Below, piece after piece: positions 40,138-49,279 of a stretch of 64,000 nucleotides of DNA. The notes under the pieces are model-generated. The model saw only the letters and a program-made list of their open reading frames with translations. It did not search any database and had not been told where the DNA came from. The translations under genes were made by a program, and so were the position numbers. The first letter of the stretch is position 1. Each line of letters starts with the position of its first letter. Where the stretch lies: the NCBI RefSeq assembly GCF_003583925.1, contig NZ_QYCN01000014.1, positions 14,105-78,104 on the forward strand. Reading direction: 5' to 3'. This stretch comes from Hymenobacter rubripertinctus (GTDB lineage: Bacteria; Bacteroidota; Bacteroidia; Cytophagales; Hymenobacteraceae).

Positions 40138-41544
40138 ATGAACCAATACGACGTTACCGTCATCGGCTCGGGGCCGGGCGGCTATGTGGCCGCCATCCGC
40201 TGTGCCCAGCTGGGCCTCAAAACCGCCCTCATCGAGAAGTACGATACGCTGGGCGGCACCTGCCTCAACGTGGGCTGCATCCCCAGCAAAGCCCTGCTCG
40301 ACTCCTCCGAGCACTACCACAACGCCCACAGCGTGTTCCAGGAGCACGGCATCGAGCTGAACGATTTGCGGGTGAACATGCCCCAGATGAACGACCGCAA
40401 AAACGGCGTGGTGAAGGCCAACACCGACGGCATCGTGTACCTGATGAAGAAGAACAAGATTGACGTGCTCCACGGCCTGGGCTCGTTCGTCGATAAAACG
40501 CACATCAAAATCGTGCCCACGGGCGGCGGCGAGGAGCAGCAGATCGAGACCAAAAACGTCATCATCGCCACCGGCTCCAAGCCCACCGTGCTGCCCTTCA
40601 TCAGCCAGGACCAGGAGCGCATCATCACCAGCACCGAGGCCCTCAACATCCGCGAGGTACCCAAGAGCTTCATCGTGATTGGCGGCGGCGTTATCGGCCT
40701 CGAAATGGCCTCCATCTACGCCCGCCTGGGCGCGGAAGTAACCGTGATTGAGTACACCGACGCGCTGGTGCCCACCATGGACTCCAGCATTGGTAAGGAG
40801 CTCAAGCGCGTGCTGGGCAAAATCGGCATCAAGTTCATGCTCGGCCACAAGGTAACCGGGGCCACCCGCGAAGGCGACGTGGTGACGGTAACTGCCACCA
40901 CGCCCAAGGGCGAGGAGGTGAAGGTAGCCGGCGACTACTGCCTGGTGGCGGTGGGCCGCTCGCCCTACACGGCGGGCGTAAACCTGGAAGCCGCCGGCAT
41001 CGAAATGGAGGAGCGCGGCCGCATCAAGGTCGATGCCCACCTGCAAACCAACGTGCCCGGCATCTACGCCATCGGCGACGTGGTGCGCGGGGCCATGCTG
41101 GCCCACAAGGCTGAGGAAGAAGGCGTATTCGTGGCCGAAACCATTGCCGGCCAGAAGCCTCACATCAACTACCTGCTCATTCCGGGCGTGGTGTACACCT
41201 GGCCCGAAGCGGCGGGCGTGGGCTACACCGAAGAGCAGCTCAAGCAGGAAGGCCGGGCCTACAAAACCGGCAACTTCCCCTTCCGCGCCTCCGGCCGTGC
41301 CCGCGCCTCCGGCGACCTCGACGGCTTCGTGAAGGTGCTGGCCGACAAAACGACCGACGAAATCCTGGGCGTCCACATGGTCGGCCCCCGCATTGCCGAC
41401 CTGATTGCCGAAGCCGTAACGGCCATGGAGTTCCGCGCCTCGGCCGAAGATGTGGCCCGCATGAGCCACGCCCACCCCACCTACGCCGAAGCCATGAAGG
41501 AAGCCTGCCTCGCCGCCACCGAGAACCGCGCGATTCACATGTAA
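40138..41544 (+). CDS. lpdA: Dihydrolipoyl dehydrogenase
   Basis: A 468-residue flavoprotein (E3), which reoxidises dihydrolipoamide in the pyruvate, 2-oxoglutarate or branched-chain dehydrogenase complexes and the glycine cleavage system. The redox disulfide is Cys42-Cys47 in GGTCLNVGCIPSKALL, the FAD motif GSGPGGYVAAIR is at about 10-21, the NAD motif GGGVIGLEMASIYARLG at about 182-198, and the dimer-interface His446-Glu451 pair is in HAHPTYAEAM. Length and all motifs are standard. It is transcribed alone, away from E1 and E2 genes, so it probably serves several complexes. The ATG at 40138 gives the normal N-terminus; the longer frame adds ten residues from the promoter region. Confidence 0.96.
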   Translation: MNQYDVTVIGSGPGGYVAAIRCAQLGLKTALIEKYDTLGGTCLNVGCIPSKALLDSSEHYHNAHSVFQEHGIELNDLRVNMPQMNDRKNGVVKANTDGIVYLMKKNKIDVLHGLGSFVDKTHIKIVPTGGGEEQQIETKNVIIATGSKPTVLPFISQDQERIITSTEALNIREVPKSFIVIGGGVIGLEMASIYARLGAEVTVIEYTDALVPTMDSSIGKELKRVLGKIGIKFMLGHKVTGATREGDVVTVTATTPKGEEVKVAGDYCLVAVGRSPYTAGVNLEAAGIEMEERGRIKVDAHLQTNVPGIYAIGDVVRGAMLAHKAEEEGVFVAETIAGQKPHINYLLIPGVVYTWPEAAGVGYTEEQLKQEGRAYKTGNFPFRASGRARASGDLDGFVKVLADKTTDEILGVHMVGPRIADLIAEAVTAMEFRASAEDVARMSHAHPTYAEAMKEACLAATENRAIHM

Positions 41545-41563
41545 TTCCGCCCTAACCGGCAGT

Positions 41564-41613
41564 AAACGCAAAAGCGGCGGTAGCTCTTGGGGGCTGCCGC
41601 CGCTTTTGCGTTT
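41564..41613. terminator. Bidirectional terminator hairpin
   Basis: AAACGCAAAAGCGGCGGTAGC pairs with its complement (41593-41613) around eight bases, with A/T tracts at the base, between convergent lpdA and the AT-rich gene. Confidence 0.88.
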
Positions 41614-42447
41614 TTAAGGTTGAAATACTTGTTCTTCAGGGTATCTGAGTAGGTCTGTATACTCAATACTATCAAATAATCTTTTACACACGTCTTTTAA
41701 ATGTAACGCAAGGTTGAACATATCTGTGATGTCTGGTTCTTTACTATGAGCCACAGCCTCACCATCATTAAACCAATATGTTGTACCGAAGAAGCTATAT
41801 TCCTTGCTTTTGCCATGATATATATAATTTGTGTGCATGCAATTTCTGTATTTTCCATAAAACTCTAAGAATAGTTTGTCGTCAGTAATGCTGCCTGTAT
41901 GGTTGTTTTTGTATATAGAATAAATTTTATTATATTTTCTGCTTACTGGAACATGGGTTAAATGACCTCTAGAAAATATTTTTTTAACTTTATTGCTATC
42001 AGATTGATTTAAATTATATTTATTTAAAATATTTTCAATCTCTTTGTAATCGTATTCTAGTAAGCTATGTATTATTTCGTCGGTGAATAACTGCTCACAT
42101 ACATATGTTAGACAGAATTCAAATATAGACCATGATTCTGTTAGTAAATTTCGATTTGTGCTATTTCTAAGGCTATAAAAAGTTGTAGTATCGCTTTTTG
42201 TAGCTACAAAAACTTCTATGATTTTTCTTTCTTCATCAGTTAATTCCACTTCTTTGTCGGCAATGATGATTGATGAATATATGGAGCACCATTGACGGTA
42301 GTAAAGCTCAAGAGTAGAAAAAGAAAGTTCTAAATATGATTTTCTAAGGTCTTCTGATTTAAGGGGATATATTGTTATTTCGTTGCCTAAATCATTTAAT
42401 TTATCTAAAATATATTTCATATTTTTGACGCTAAGATTTTGACGCAT
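41614..42447 (-). CDS. AT-rich gene of unknown function, probably acquired
   Basis: A 277-residue cytoplasmic protein without a recognised family. It is rich in Lys, Asn, Ile and Tyr, and its DNA is strikingly AT-rich compared with both neighbours, which are typical GC-rich genes, so it is very likely of foreign origin. It is mostly helical by appearance. The segment KYRNCMHTNYIYHG (about residues 197-210) has an Arg-Asn...His arrangement reminiscent of HEPN-type domains, which occur in RNases of defence and toxin systems, but the spacing (Arg-x3-His) is shorter than the usual pattern, so this is only a hint. Two starts are possible (42447 and 42420). No partner gene is evident. Confidence 0.75.
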   Translation of the reverse strand: MRQNLSVKNMKYILDKLNDLGNEITIYPLKSEDLRKSYLELSFSTLELYYRQWCSIYSSIIIADKEVELTDEERKIIEVFVATKSDTTTFYSLRNSTNRNLLTESWSIFEFCLTYVCEQLFTDEIIHSLLEYDYKEIENILNKYNLNQSDSNKVKKIFSRGHLTHVPVSRKYNKIYSIYKNNHTGSITDDKLFLEFYGKYRNCMHTNYIYHGKSKEYSFFGTTYWFNDGEAVAHSKEPDITDMFNLALHLKDVCKRLFDSIEYTDLLRYPEEQVFQP

Positions 42448-42707
42448 GATTTATTTTTTATGAGTTAATATCTTGTGAGTAAAGTAAAAAGATTCAGTGT
42501 TATGGCTTCATTGAATTATTAAATATTCTGTGCCAGCTTAAACCCGTTCTTGGTCTTAGTACTACTGGCCCTGGATATTGATGGTTTCGTCTTTTAGCAG
42601 CTTACTCAGATTATCAATGTCGCCCGCAACGGTGTGTATTAGTGGTGTGGTAACAATATAGCACCTATTTCCCATCATAAGCATTTCCAGAGCGCAGGAG
42701 GGCAGAT

Positions 42708-42863
42708 ATGATTTCATTCGATCACTTCCGCAGTGGAAGAGGAGGGAAAATTTTACATTCGCTTACCCCGGCTCCGGCCGGCACCTCTGAACTTATCCGC
42801 TACATCAACCAGCCTCCCACTTCGAAGGTAGCGATGGCCATCACCGAATCCGCAGAGTGCTAG
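42708..42863 (+). CDS. Possible 51-residue small gene
   Basis: A short frame from ATG at 42708 to TAG at 42861-42863, encoding MISFDHFRSGRGGKILHSLT and so on to AITESAEC. It is preceded by AGGAGGG at a proper spacing (about 42696-42702), which is striking because strong Shine-Dalgarno sites are rare in this phylum. There is no recognisable domain or signal. It may be a small gene of the acquired segment or chance. Confidence 0.3.
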   Translation: MISFDHFRSGRGGKILHSLTPAPAGTSELIRYINQPPTSKVAMAITESAEC

Positions 42864-42913
42864 GTGTCGGAATAACGACTACCTATTTGGGCAAATCTTA
42901 AGCATCATCACAA

Positions 42914-42947
42914 AAAAACCGCCCGTCACAAATGTGGCGGGCGGTTT
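42914..42947 (-). terminator. Hairpin after the coiled-coil gene
   Basis: AAACCGCCCGTCACA pairs with TGTGGCGGGCGGTTT with a two-base loop; the T-tract is on the minus strand, for the gene ending at 42967. Confidence 0.75.
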
Positions 42948-42966
42948 CTTGTGGAACGGCGGCGGG

Positions 42967-43380
42967 TTAGGCCGGCAGGGTGGCGCGGTGGGCGCTGATG
43001 CCGGCCTTGATGGTAGTCAGCAGCGCCACCTGGGCGGCGTTCTGCTCGGCGTCCACGTCGGCGAGGAACTCGCTGAGGCCGGTGACGCGGCGGGCGCGCT
43101 TCTCCAGCTTCTTGCGCTGCACCACGTAGGCGTCGCGCTCGTCGGTGTGCTGCTCAATGGTTGCTTCATCGAGGCCGGGGGCGGCCAGGATGGCGTCGGC
43201 CACCGCAATTTTGGCCTGCACCACGGCCAGCTGGGAGGCCACGCTGGTTTGGGTGCGCTCGGCGCGCTTGTCGCTCAGGTCGTGGCTGGCGTCGCGGACC
43301 GTGAAGGTTTCCAGCTCGAAGTCGACTTCGGTCGTGGCCTGGTCGCAGAGAGCCCGGGTAGTGAGGGGGGCATAATCCAT
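42967..43380 (-). CDS. Small coiled-coil protein of unknown function
   Basis: A 137-residue cytoplasmic protein with no recognised family. After an N-terminal segment (MDYAPLTTRALCDQATTEVDFE) it is almost entirely helical, with heptad-like stretches: ASQLAVVQAKIAVADAILAA (about 47-66), TDERDAYVVQRKKLEKRARRV (about 78-98) and AEQNAAQVALLTTIKAGISAH (about 110-130). Composition and codon use are like the rest of the chromosome. It lies downstream of the XRE regulator gene, in the same direction but behind a hairpin, and has its own terminator. No function is proposed. Confidence 0.72.
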   Translation of the reverse strand: MDYAPLTTRALCDQATTEVDFELETFTVRDASHDLSDKRAERTQTSVASQLAVVQAKIAVADAILAAPGLDEATIEQHTDERDAYVVQRKKLEKRARRVTGLSEFLADVDAEQNAAQVALLTTIKAGISAHRATLPA

Positions 43381-43502
43381 GAGAATAAAGGGGGTAAAGG
43401 TGAATACTGCCCGGATAACGGCCGTACCGGCCGGATTAGTATAGCAAGTCAGGAATATTTTTTAGCGGCTGGCCGGAGCAGGTGATAGTATTGGAACGGC
43501 AA

Positions 43503-43550
43503 CTAAAAGCTAGCTCCCCTCCTCAGATGAGCAGGGGAGCTAGTTTTTAG
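43503..43550. terminator. Hairpin between XRE gene and coiled-coil gene
   Basis: CTAAAAGCTAGCTCCCCT and its complement (43533-43550) form a stem that overlaps the stop codon of the XRE-type gene. Confidence 0.75.
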
Positions 43551-44125
43551 CTTGCCTGAAACGGCTCAACCAGCGCGGTGGCCAGCAGGGCGGTCAGGGC
43601 GGCGGCTTCGGTTTCGAGGGCCTGGGCCTGGGCTTGCAGCAGGTGCCAGCGCGTGACGGCCGCCGCCGATAGCGGCCGGGCCTGCCGCCGCAGCCAGCCG
43701 GTGCGCCAGGTGGCCCGCTCGGGGTCGGGGTCGGGGGGGGCGGCCAGTAGCGCGGGCAGGACCAGCGCCCAGCGGTGGGCCTGGTGGGCTTGCTGGCTGA
43801 GGCGGGCCGCCTGGGTGCGCAGCCGGGCCGCCCGTTGCTGGCATACCCGCCGCCGGAAATCCAGGTCGGCCGGGGTGGGAGCGGGCTGGTCGGGGGGCAG
43901 GGCGGCGGTAGGGGCCGCCGCGTCGGCGTCGGGGGCGGGCAGGTGGGCCAGCAGCGGCAGCAGCGCCTCCGTGACAGGCAGCGTGAGGCGGCGGCGGCCG
44001 GTTTCGATGCCCTGCACCTGAATGGTACTCAGACCCAGGTAGAGCGCCAACTCCGGCTGGCGCAGCCCAAACCAGGCCCGCAGCCGCACCAGCAGGTGAG
44101 AGGAAGCAAGAGAAGGACGAGGCAT
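43547..44125 (-). CDS. XRE-type helix-turn-helix protein
   Basis: A 192-residue putative DNA-binding protein. The N-terminal helix-turn-helix (about residues 8-50: LLVRLRAWFGLRQPELALYLGLSTIQVQGIETGRRRLTLPV) fits the Cro/C1-type family. The rest is an alanine- and glutamine-rich helical region (QRAARLRTQAARLSQQAHQAHRWA and LLQAQAQALETEAAALTALLATAL), likely a dimerising coiled coil. The start at 44125 is preferred since the longer frame lacks domain similarity. A near-perfect palindrome lies 18-53 bases upstream, the typical place for an autoregulatory operator. No adjacent toxin or phage gene is present. Confidence 0.78.
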   Translation of the reverse strand: MPRPSLASSHLLVRLRAWFGLRQPELALYLGLSTIQVQGIETGRRRLTLPVTEALLPLLAHLPAPDADAAAPTAALPPDQPAPTPADLDFRRRVCQQRAARLRTQAARLSQQAHQAHRWALVLPALLAAPPDPDPERATWRTGWLRRQARPLSAAAVTRWHLLQAQAQALETEAAALTALLATALVEPFQAS

Positions 44126-44142
44126 AGCAACGGGAAAAAGGT

Positions 44143-44178
44143 GTATGGGTATTTTCAGTTTTCCGGAAATACCCATAC
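44143..44178. promoter_or_regulatory. Palindromic operator candidate upstream of the XRE gene
   Basis: GTATGGGTATTTTC (44143-44156) and GGAAATACCCATAC (44165-44178) are complements at 13 of 14 positions around an eight-base centre. It is 18 bases before the ATG and fits a dimeric HTH repressor binding its own promoter. Confidence 0.55.
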
Positions 44179-44402
44179 AACGCTGCTTCATGGTGGTGTA
44201 GTATGCCCGGGGCCGCCACACTGCGGAAGCAGGGTGCCGGCGGTCCCGGGTCTTGTCGTACTCTCCTCCTGAACCCGCTCCTGAACCTTCCCCACGCAGC
44301 CTCCCAAAACCGGGCAGCGGGTGCCGGTTAGCCCGCCGTCGGCCGTGCGGGTAGGGCGGCCTCACGCGGCCCCGGCCCCCGGGCTGCTGTTGGTGGGTCG
44401 TC

Positions 44403-47400
44403 CTACTGCTCAATCACTACGCGCTGCGTAAAGCTGGCCGTGGCCGTCACGACGCGGAGCACATACACGCCGTCTGCCAGCGTGCGGGTGTCTACTGTTG
44501 CCTGGTCGCCGGCCACGGGTTGCGTCCGTACGGCTTGCCCCAAGGCGTTGTAGAGCGTGGCCGTGGCTGGCCCCGGGTGCGGCGGCAGGTGCAGCTCGAA
44601 CTGTTGGTGGGCGGGGTTGGGGTACACCCGCAGGAGCTGGTTGCTGGCTGGGCGTCCCGTTGTGGTTACCAGAGAAGGCTGGAACTCCAGGGCGAACCGG
44701 TCCGGCGCGCCTGTGCCTGTCAGGGGGAAGTCAACGGCTGTGCCCTGGGCCAGGAGAGTACGGGTGTTGCGCTGGGTATCGAGCAGGTAGAGGGTGGTTC
44801 CGGCGGCAAAATTCTCCAGCCGGGCCACTTGCAGCGCGTAGCTGCCCGCCTGGGGCACGGCCAGCCGGAGGGGTACCCGGGTGGTTGTCAGCAGCTCGGG
44901 CAGCCCATTGATGGCCAGGGCCACGCTGTCGGCCTCCGTGGCGAGGCCGGGGTTGCCGGGGTTGGGGCGCTTCAGGGCATCGTAGGCGGGTGTGAAGCCG
45001 GCCGTGGCTCCCACCTCAAAGTACACGTAGGCCGTGTCGGCCGCGCCGGCTCCGCGGAGCGTCAGCGCTACCTGGGGCCGCGGGTCGGCTTGCGGGCGCA
45101 GTACGGGCAGGGTAGTGGGCGTGGTCAGCCGGTGCGCGTCGTGCAGGCTCAGCCGACCCGGCTGGCCCGGGGTGCTGGTGCGCACGAAAAACCCCTGCCC
45201 CAGGGCCAGCACGGGGGAGGCCCCGATTCCGTTCACGTGCACCCGGTAGCGGCCCGTCGTCGGGCCCGTGCCCTGCCACACGTACAGGGCTGCGTCGAGG
45301 CCGTTGCGGTCGGCGGCGGCCACGCGGCTCCAATCCAGCGGGCTGGGGTAGGGGTTGCCTACCAGGTGCCAGCCGGCGTCCGCGCCCGCGCCCCGGGCCA
45401 GCACCTGGGTTACGGGTCCGCTCGTGAGCGGACCCACGAAATCCACCGTGGCCGGAGCGGCGAGCTGCACCTGGTAGCCCCGGCCGGCCGGCAATAGGGT
45501 TGCCAGGCTGTCGGGCGAAACCCATCCGGCATCGAAGGGCCGGGGGCCGGTCAGCCGGGCTTCTTCGTAGAAAAAGACGGTAGGAAAGGGCGTAACCGCT
45601 GCCGGATCGGGGGCGGTGTTGTAGGCGGGGTTGACCACCGGAGTGAAAGAGGCAGTCTTCAGGTCCGCGACGGTAACAGCGCCCACCGGGGCCGCCAGGT
45701 GGCGGTACCCGGCCCCCGGGTTCAGGGCTGGGCTCACGTAGCGCTGCACCGTAACCGGGCCACTGACGACGCCACCGCCGGCGACGACCAGGGCCGTGCC
45801 GGCGGCATCGGAGCGCAGGGTCAGGGGGTAGTCGGGGGTGGTCGTGAGCGTGCCGGCGGTCAGCGTGAGGGTTTCCGTGAACGTCAGGCGCTGGCTCAGG
45901 ATCAGGCCGGCGGGGTTGTTGACTTCCAGCCGGCGCACCTGCGCCGGCAGGCTCGTGCCGGTTGCCTGGGCCTGCGTGCCCGCGTAGCGGTAATCGGCCT
46001 CCGGGCTGTAGCTGCGGGTGCCCAGCACGCGCACGGCCCCCTCGCCCCCGGTAGCCGAGAGGCCGGCCGTGTCGCAGACCACCAGGCGGGCATCAGCGGC
46101 GAGTACGAAGCTGCCCGTGCCGGTTATGGGCTGGCAGGCGGTAAGCAGTCCGCCCCCCTGCACCGTGAGCGTGCCATCTATTACCAGGGGGCTGCTGAGC
46201 GTGGCCACCCCGGTGTTGGTAACCGTGACGTTGCGGTAAGTACCGCCGATAGCCTGCACCCCGGCTACGACCACATCGGTAGTAGAGGGGGGCGTGCAGG
46301 TTTGCAGAATGATGGCCGGCGTGCAGCTGGCCCCGTTGCCGGTGATGGTGGCCGGGCCCTTGCGGCGCAGGTACTGGCACACCCAGGGCTCGGCGCACGT
46401 TGCCAGGGAGGTGTTTCTGACCAAGGACAGGCTCGCCAGGGGAGAGTAGTCGGCGAAGGCGAAGCCCGTGCGCAGGGACGTCAGCAAGGGGCTGTCCGTC
46501 AGATTCAGCCACTGCGGCGCGCGCGCGCCCGTAAAGCCGGTGAGCAGGATAAGGTGGGGGTTCTGTGAAACGGTCAGGTACTTGGGAGCAACCAGGTCGC
46601 GGAAGCCGGTAATTTTTTCCAGTCCCGCGTTGTCAGTCACGTATAGCGATTCATCCACCCGGCTGCTGTTGAAGCCGCTGATTTCCTGTAGCATGGGGTT
46701 GCGGCTAACGCTCAGGCTCGTGGCCTGGAGGCCGCGAAACCCGCTGATCGTGCGCAGCTCGGCGTTGCCACTGATAGAAACCTGGCCGGCTCCCGTCAGT
46801 GCCTGGAGCGAGTTATTGAACCCGGTAATGGAACGCAGCCGGTCGTTGTTGCCGATGCTGAGATACTGCACGCGGCGCAGATTGTTGAAACCGGCCAGGT
46901 CGCGCAGCAGCGGGTTGGATTGGATAAACAACTGGTCCACGTCGTGCAACGCGTTGAACCCCCCGATTATCTCCAGCTGAGGACACCCGGTGAAGTACAG
47001 GGCCCCGGCTGCCCGGGACGTTCCCTCGATAGTATACAAACTGTTGAAGCCTTGAATGGCGGCCAGCTTGGGATTCGAGGCGAAGTAGATGGAACCACTT
47101 CGGGAGAGCATCCCAAACCCCCTGACATCGACCAGGTTGGGGTTGCCCTGGATAATAATCGCTTTTGCATTGCTCAGCTTCAGCAGGAAGCCGGAGATTA
47201 GGGCGAGGGACGGGTTGATGTTGATCGTGATGTCGCCGCCCACCGTCTGCAAGCTTTCCAGCAGGTCGTTGTTTGCCAGCAACCCGATGCCATTGAGGCT
47301 GGTGGCACCGGAGATGGTCAGATTGCCGCCGATGCGGGTGATGTTCTTCAGGCCGTTGAGGTCGGTCAGGTCGCCTAAGTTGAGCACTACATCGCCATTT

Positions 47401-47627
47401 ACTTCCCGCAGCGGGGCCAAGGCATTCAGGTGCCGGATGGTGCCGGGGTAGATGTTGGACCCCCCATTGATGGACAGGGAGTTGGCAATAACGCACCCCC
47501 CCGTGCGGCCATAGTCATCCAGCTGCGCCTGGGTATTGAAGGCAAGGTTGCAGAGATTGGGTTGCTGGGCGTGCGCCTGGGAGGCTGCGCTGATGAGAAC
47601 GGCCAGCAGGAGGAAGAGCTTTTTCAT
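44403..47627 (-). CDS. Large T9SS-exported protein with receptor-L/LRR-like repeats
   Basis: A 1074-residue exported protein. The signal peptide is about residues 1-20 (ASQAHAQ). Residues about 50-420 contain irregular leucine-rich-like repeats of about 22-28 residues with the theme L.I..NP.L..I.GF (for example LSVSRNPMLQEISGFNSS, LTVSQNPHLILLTGFTGA, LFIQSNPLLRDLAGFNNL), similar to receptor L domains. A beta-rich region follows (about 450-960). The C-terminus is a T9SS type A sorting domain (LLRVYPNPAHQQFELHLP, ending TQRVVIEQ). LRR-like surfaces usually bind proteins or glycans, so an adhesin or surface recognition role is possible. No catalytic domain is seen. It is a single gene with no partner in the same operon. 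Confidence 0.87.
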   Translation of the reverse strand: MKKLFLLLAVLISAASQAHAQQPNLCNLAFNTQAQLDDYGRTGGCVIANSLSINGGSNIYPGTIRHLNALAPLREVNGDVVLNLGDLTDLNGLKNITRIGGNLTISGATSLNGIGLLANNDLLESLQTVGGDITININPSLALISGFLLKLSNAKAIIIQGNPNLVDVRGFGMLSRSGSIYFASNPKLAAIQGFNSLYTIEGTSRAAGALYFTGCPQLEIIGGFNALHDVDQLFIQSNPLLRDLAGFNNLRRVQYLSIGNNDRLRSITGFNNSLQALTGAGQVSISGNAELRTISGFRGLQATSLSVSRNPMLQEISGFNSSRVDESLYVTDNAGLEKITGFRDLVAPKYLTVSQNPHLILLTGFTGARAPQWLNLTDSPLLTSLRTGFAFADYSPLASLSLVRNTSLATCAEPWVCQYLRRKGPATITGNGASCTPAIILQTCTPPSTTDVVVAGVQAIGGTYRNVTVTNTGVATLSSPLVIDGTLTVQGGGLLTACQPITGTGSFVLAADARLVVCDTAGLSATGGEGAVRVLGTRSYSPEADYRYAGTQAQATGTSLPAQVRRLEVNNPAGLILSQRLTFTETLTLTAGTLTTTPDYPLTLRSDAAGTALVVAGGGVVSGPVTVQRYVSPALNPGAGYRHLAAPVGAVTVADLKTASFTPVVNPAYNTAPDPAAVTPFPTVFFYEEARLTGPRPFDAGWVSPDSLATLLPAGRGYQVQLAAPATVDFVGPLTSGPVTQVLARGAGADAGWHLVGNPYPSPLDWSRVAAADRNGLDAALYVWQGTGPTTGRYRVHVNGIGASPVLALGQGFFVRTSTPGQPGRLSLHDAHRLTTPTTLPVLRPQADPRPQVALTLRGAGAADTAYVYFEVGATAGFTPAYDALKRPNPGNPGLATEADSVALAINGLPELLTTTRVPLRLAVPQAGSYALQVARLENFAAGTTLYLLDTQRNTRTLLAQGTAVDFPLTGTGAPDRFALEFQPSLVTTTGRPASNQLLRVYPNPAHQQFELHLPPHPGPATATLYNALGQAVRTQPVAGDQATVDTRTLADGVYVLRVVTATASFTQRVVIEQ

Positions 47628-48457
47628 GGGGCACGGGGGTGTATGAGAAAAACGGCCGGGAGCGGCTACGAGGCAAAGCCGGCGGCTTGCAGAGGGCCAA
47701 CGGACTCAAGAGCCAGCAACCGCCAGGTGTCCGCAAACCAAGGCTGCCCATCAGCCCACCCCACTGGCGGTAAGCTCCGGGCGAAACTGCGGCGGCAAGG
47801 ACGAGGCAACGACGGGTGCTGGACGACGACGGAGCTGCGGGAATCCACTCCATCAATGAGACGAGTAGACGTAGGGATAAAGTTATATTAAATAGTAAGT
47901 AATTTATATACCTACTACTGGGTATTTTTATAGTGCCCCATAGCCCCTCACCACCTGCCCAACGTGTGGTCCATAACCGAAGAGTACCCCATCCGGTAGC
48001 GCAGAAGCTCGCTCAGCATTCGTGGTCGCCATGCTGCCCGGGGTAGTGAGTGTGCTGGCTATGTGGCTGCGATATGGGGAAATAGTGGACCAGTAGCCGC
48101 CCCCGCCGCCAGTCCGGCCCGTCGGTACCCAGTAACTTTCGACTTGCAAGGGCAGCCATTTACGCAGGATGTGGGAGCAGGCAGGAGCGAACTGAAATTT
48201 GACCCGCTCACCTAGAGCGGTTCCCGAGTCAGTGTACTCTTTCCGTTCTCGCGTTCACCTCGCCCCCCGGCCCCCTACGCCGCTTGATGCGCGGAATGAA
48301 ATGGAGAGGGGGAGCCAGCCTTAGTTGCCAGTCCTGGTTTTATCCTACCCCACAAATTTAAAGGCAGCTTGGGGTGCATAAGCTGACCATGGCTCCAAAG
48401 GGCAGGGACTTCTTTCTGCCCGGTCTGGCCACGTAAAATGGCCGGCCTGAGCTCCGG
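47628..48457. other. Long intergenic region without convincing gene
   Basis: About 830 bases. The part next to the T9SS gene includes an AT-rich stretch (47870-47930), probably its promoter; the middle has short GC-rich low-complexity pieces, including a CGCCCCCCGGCCCCCT and GGAGAGGGGGAGCC pair. Open frames on both strands lack any domain, signal peptide or plausible start context. Confidence 0.55.
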
Positions 48458-49141
48458 CTACCGCTTCCAGGCCCGGATCATTTCGCGCTTGCCGGGTGGG
48501 CCGGGAATCTTTTCTACCTGCCAGCCCGCCGCCAGCAGGCTGCGCTTAAACGAGCCCTTGGCGCAGTAGCTCACCAGGCAGCCCCCGGGCGCGGTGGCCC
48601 GATAAAGCTGGGCAAACACGGCGTCGGTCCACATATCGGGCTGCTTGTCGGGGGCGAAGGCGTCGAAGTAGATGACCTGGTAGGTATCGGTGGGCAGGGG
48701 CGTAGTTTGCAGCTCGCCGGCCAGCTTGAGCAACGCAAACTGGGGGGTGAGCAGTGCGGCCCGGCCCCAGGTGGCGGCGTGCAGCTGGTGCTGGTAGTCG
48801 TGCAGCTCCGGCTGGCCCAGGTAGGTTTCGGTGTGGAGCTGCTCGACCACCGACCAGGGCAGGGGGAATTTCTCGATGGTGTCGTAGAACACGGGGTGGG
48901 CGGCCGAGAGGCTGCGCTCCAGGGTGAGCAGGGCGTTGAGGCCGGTGCCGAACCCGATTTCCAGCACCCACACCGGGCCGGTGGCGGCGGCCAGGGCCGG
49001 TTCGAGGCCGGCGGCCAGGTACACGTGGCGGGCTTCCTGCCAGGCCCCGTGGGTGCTGTGGTAGTGCTCGTTGAGGGCGGGAACGAAAAGCGTGCTGGAG
49101 CCATCGGCCGTCGCGCGTACTTCCAGGTGGGGGGTAGGCAT
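48458..49141 (-). CDS. mnmD: tRNA 5-methylaminomethyl-2-thiouridine methyltransferase MnmD
   Basis: A 227-residue SAM-dependent enzyme of the MnmD family (formerly DUF752). It catalyses the final methylation in making mnm5s2U at the wobble position of certain tRNAs. The SAM-binding VLEIGFGTGLNALLTLE is at about residues 59-75, the family motif VIYFDAFAPDKQPDMWTDAVF at about 156-176, and the C-terminal GPPGKREMIRAWKR is typical. In proteobacteria this domain is fused to an FAD oxidase (MnmC); here only the methyltransferase is present, as in many other phyla. The ATG at 49141 gives the normal N-terminus. Confidence 0.92.
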   Translation of the reverse strand: MPTPHLEVRATADGSSTLFVPALNEHYHSTHGAWQEARHVYLAAGLEPALAAATGPVWVLEIGFGTGLNALLTLERSLSAAHPVFYDTIEKFPLPWSVVEQLHTETYLGQPELHDYQHQLHAATWGRAALLTPQFALLKLAGELQTTPLPTDTYQVIYFDAFAPDKQPDMWTDAVFAQLYRATAPGGCLVSYCAKGSFKRSLLAAGWQVEKIPGPPGKREMIRAWKR

Positions 49142-49279
49142 ACAGAAAGAGAACAGAAAAACCGGCTAGGGCCGGGCGGGCCGCCCCGGCCACGGTAGCC
49201 CAAGATAGCGGTTTGCCCCGGCAAAGCCGCGCCCGTTTAGCGGGCGCGGTGTGGGCGGCGGTGCGTACCTTGCCGGCCT

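Larger units (their letters stand above)
42448..42966. other. Mostly non-coding region upstream of the AT-rich gene
   Basis: About 520 bases. The left part shares the AT-rich composition of the unknown gene; GC rises to the right. The only coding candidate is a 51-codon frame at 42708, and the right end holds a terminator hairpin. No end repeats of an insertion sequence were found. Confidence 0.5.

Noticed and set aside
43547..44125. Antitoxin of a toxin-antitoxin pair
   Set aside because: No compact toxin gene is adjacent, and the neighbouring coiled-coil gene is separated by a terminator.
47928..48149. Small genes in the 830-base gap before mnmD
   Set aside because: Frames on both strands lack domains, signal peptides and plausible start sites, and overlap low-complexity DNA.
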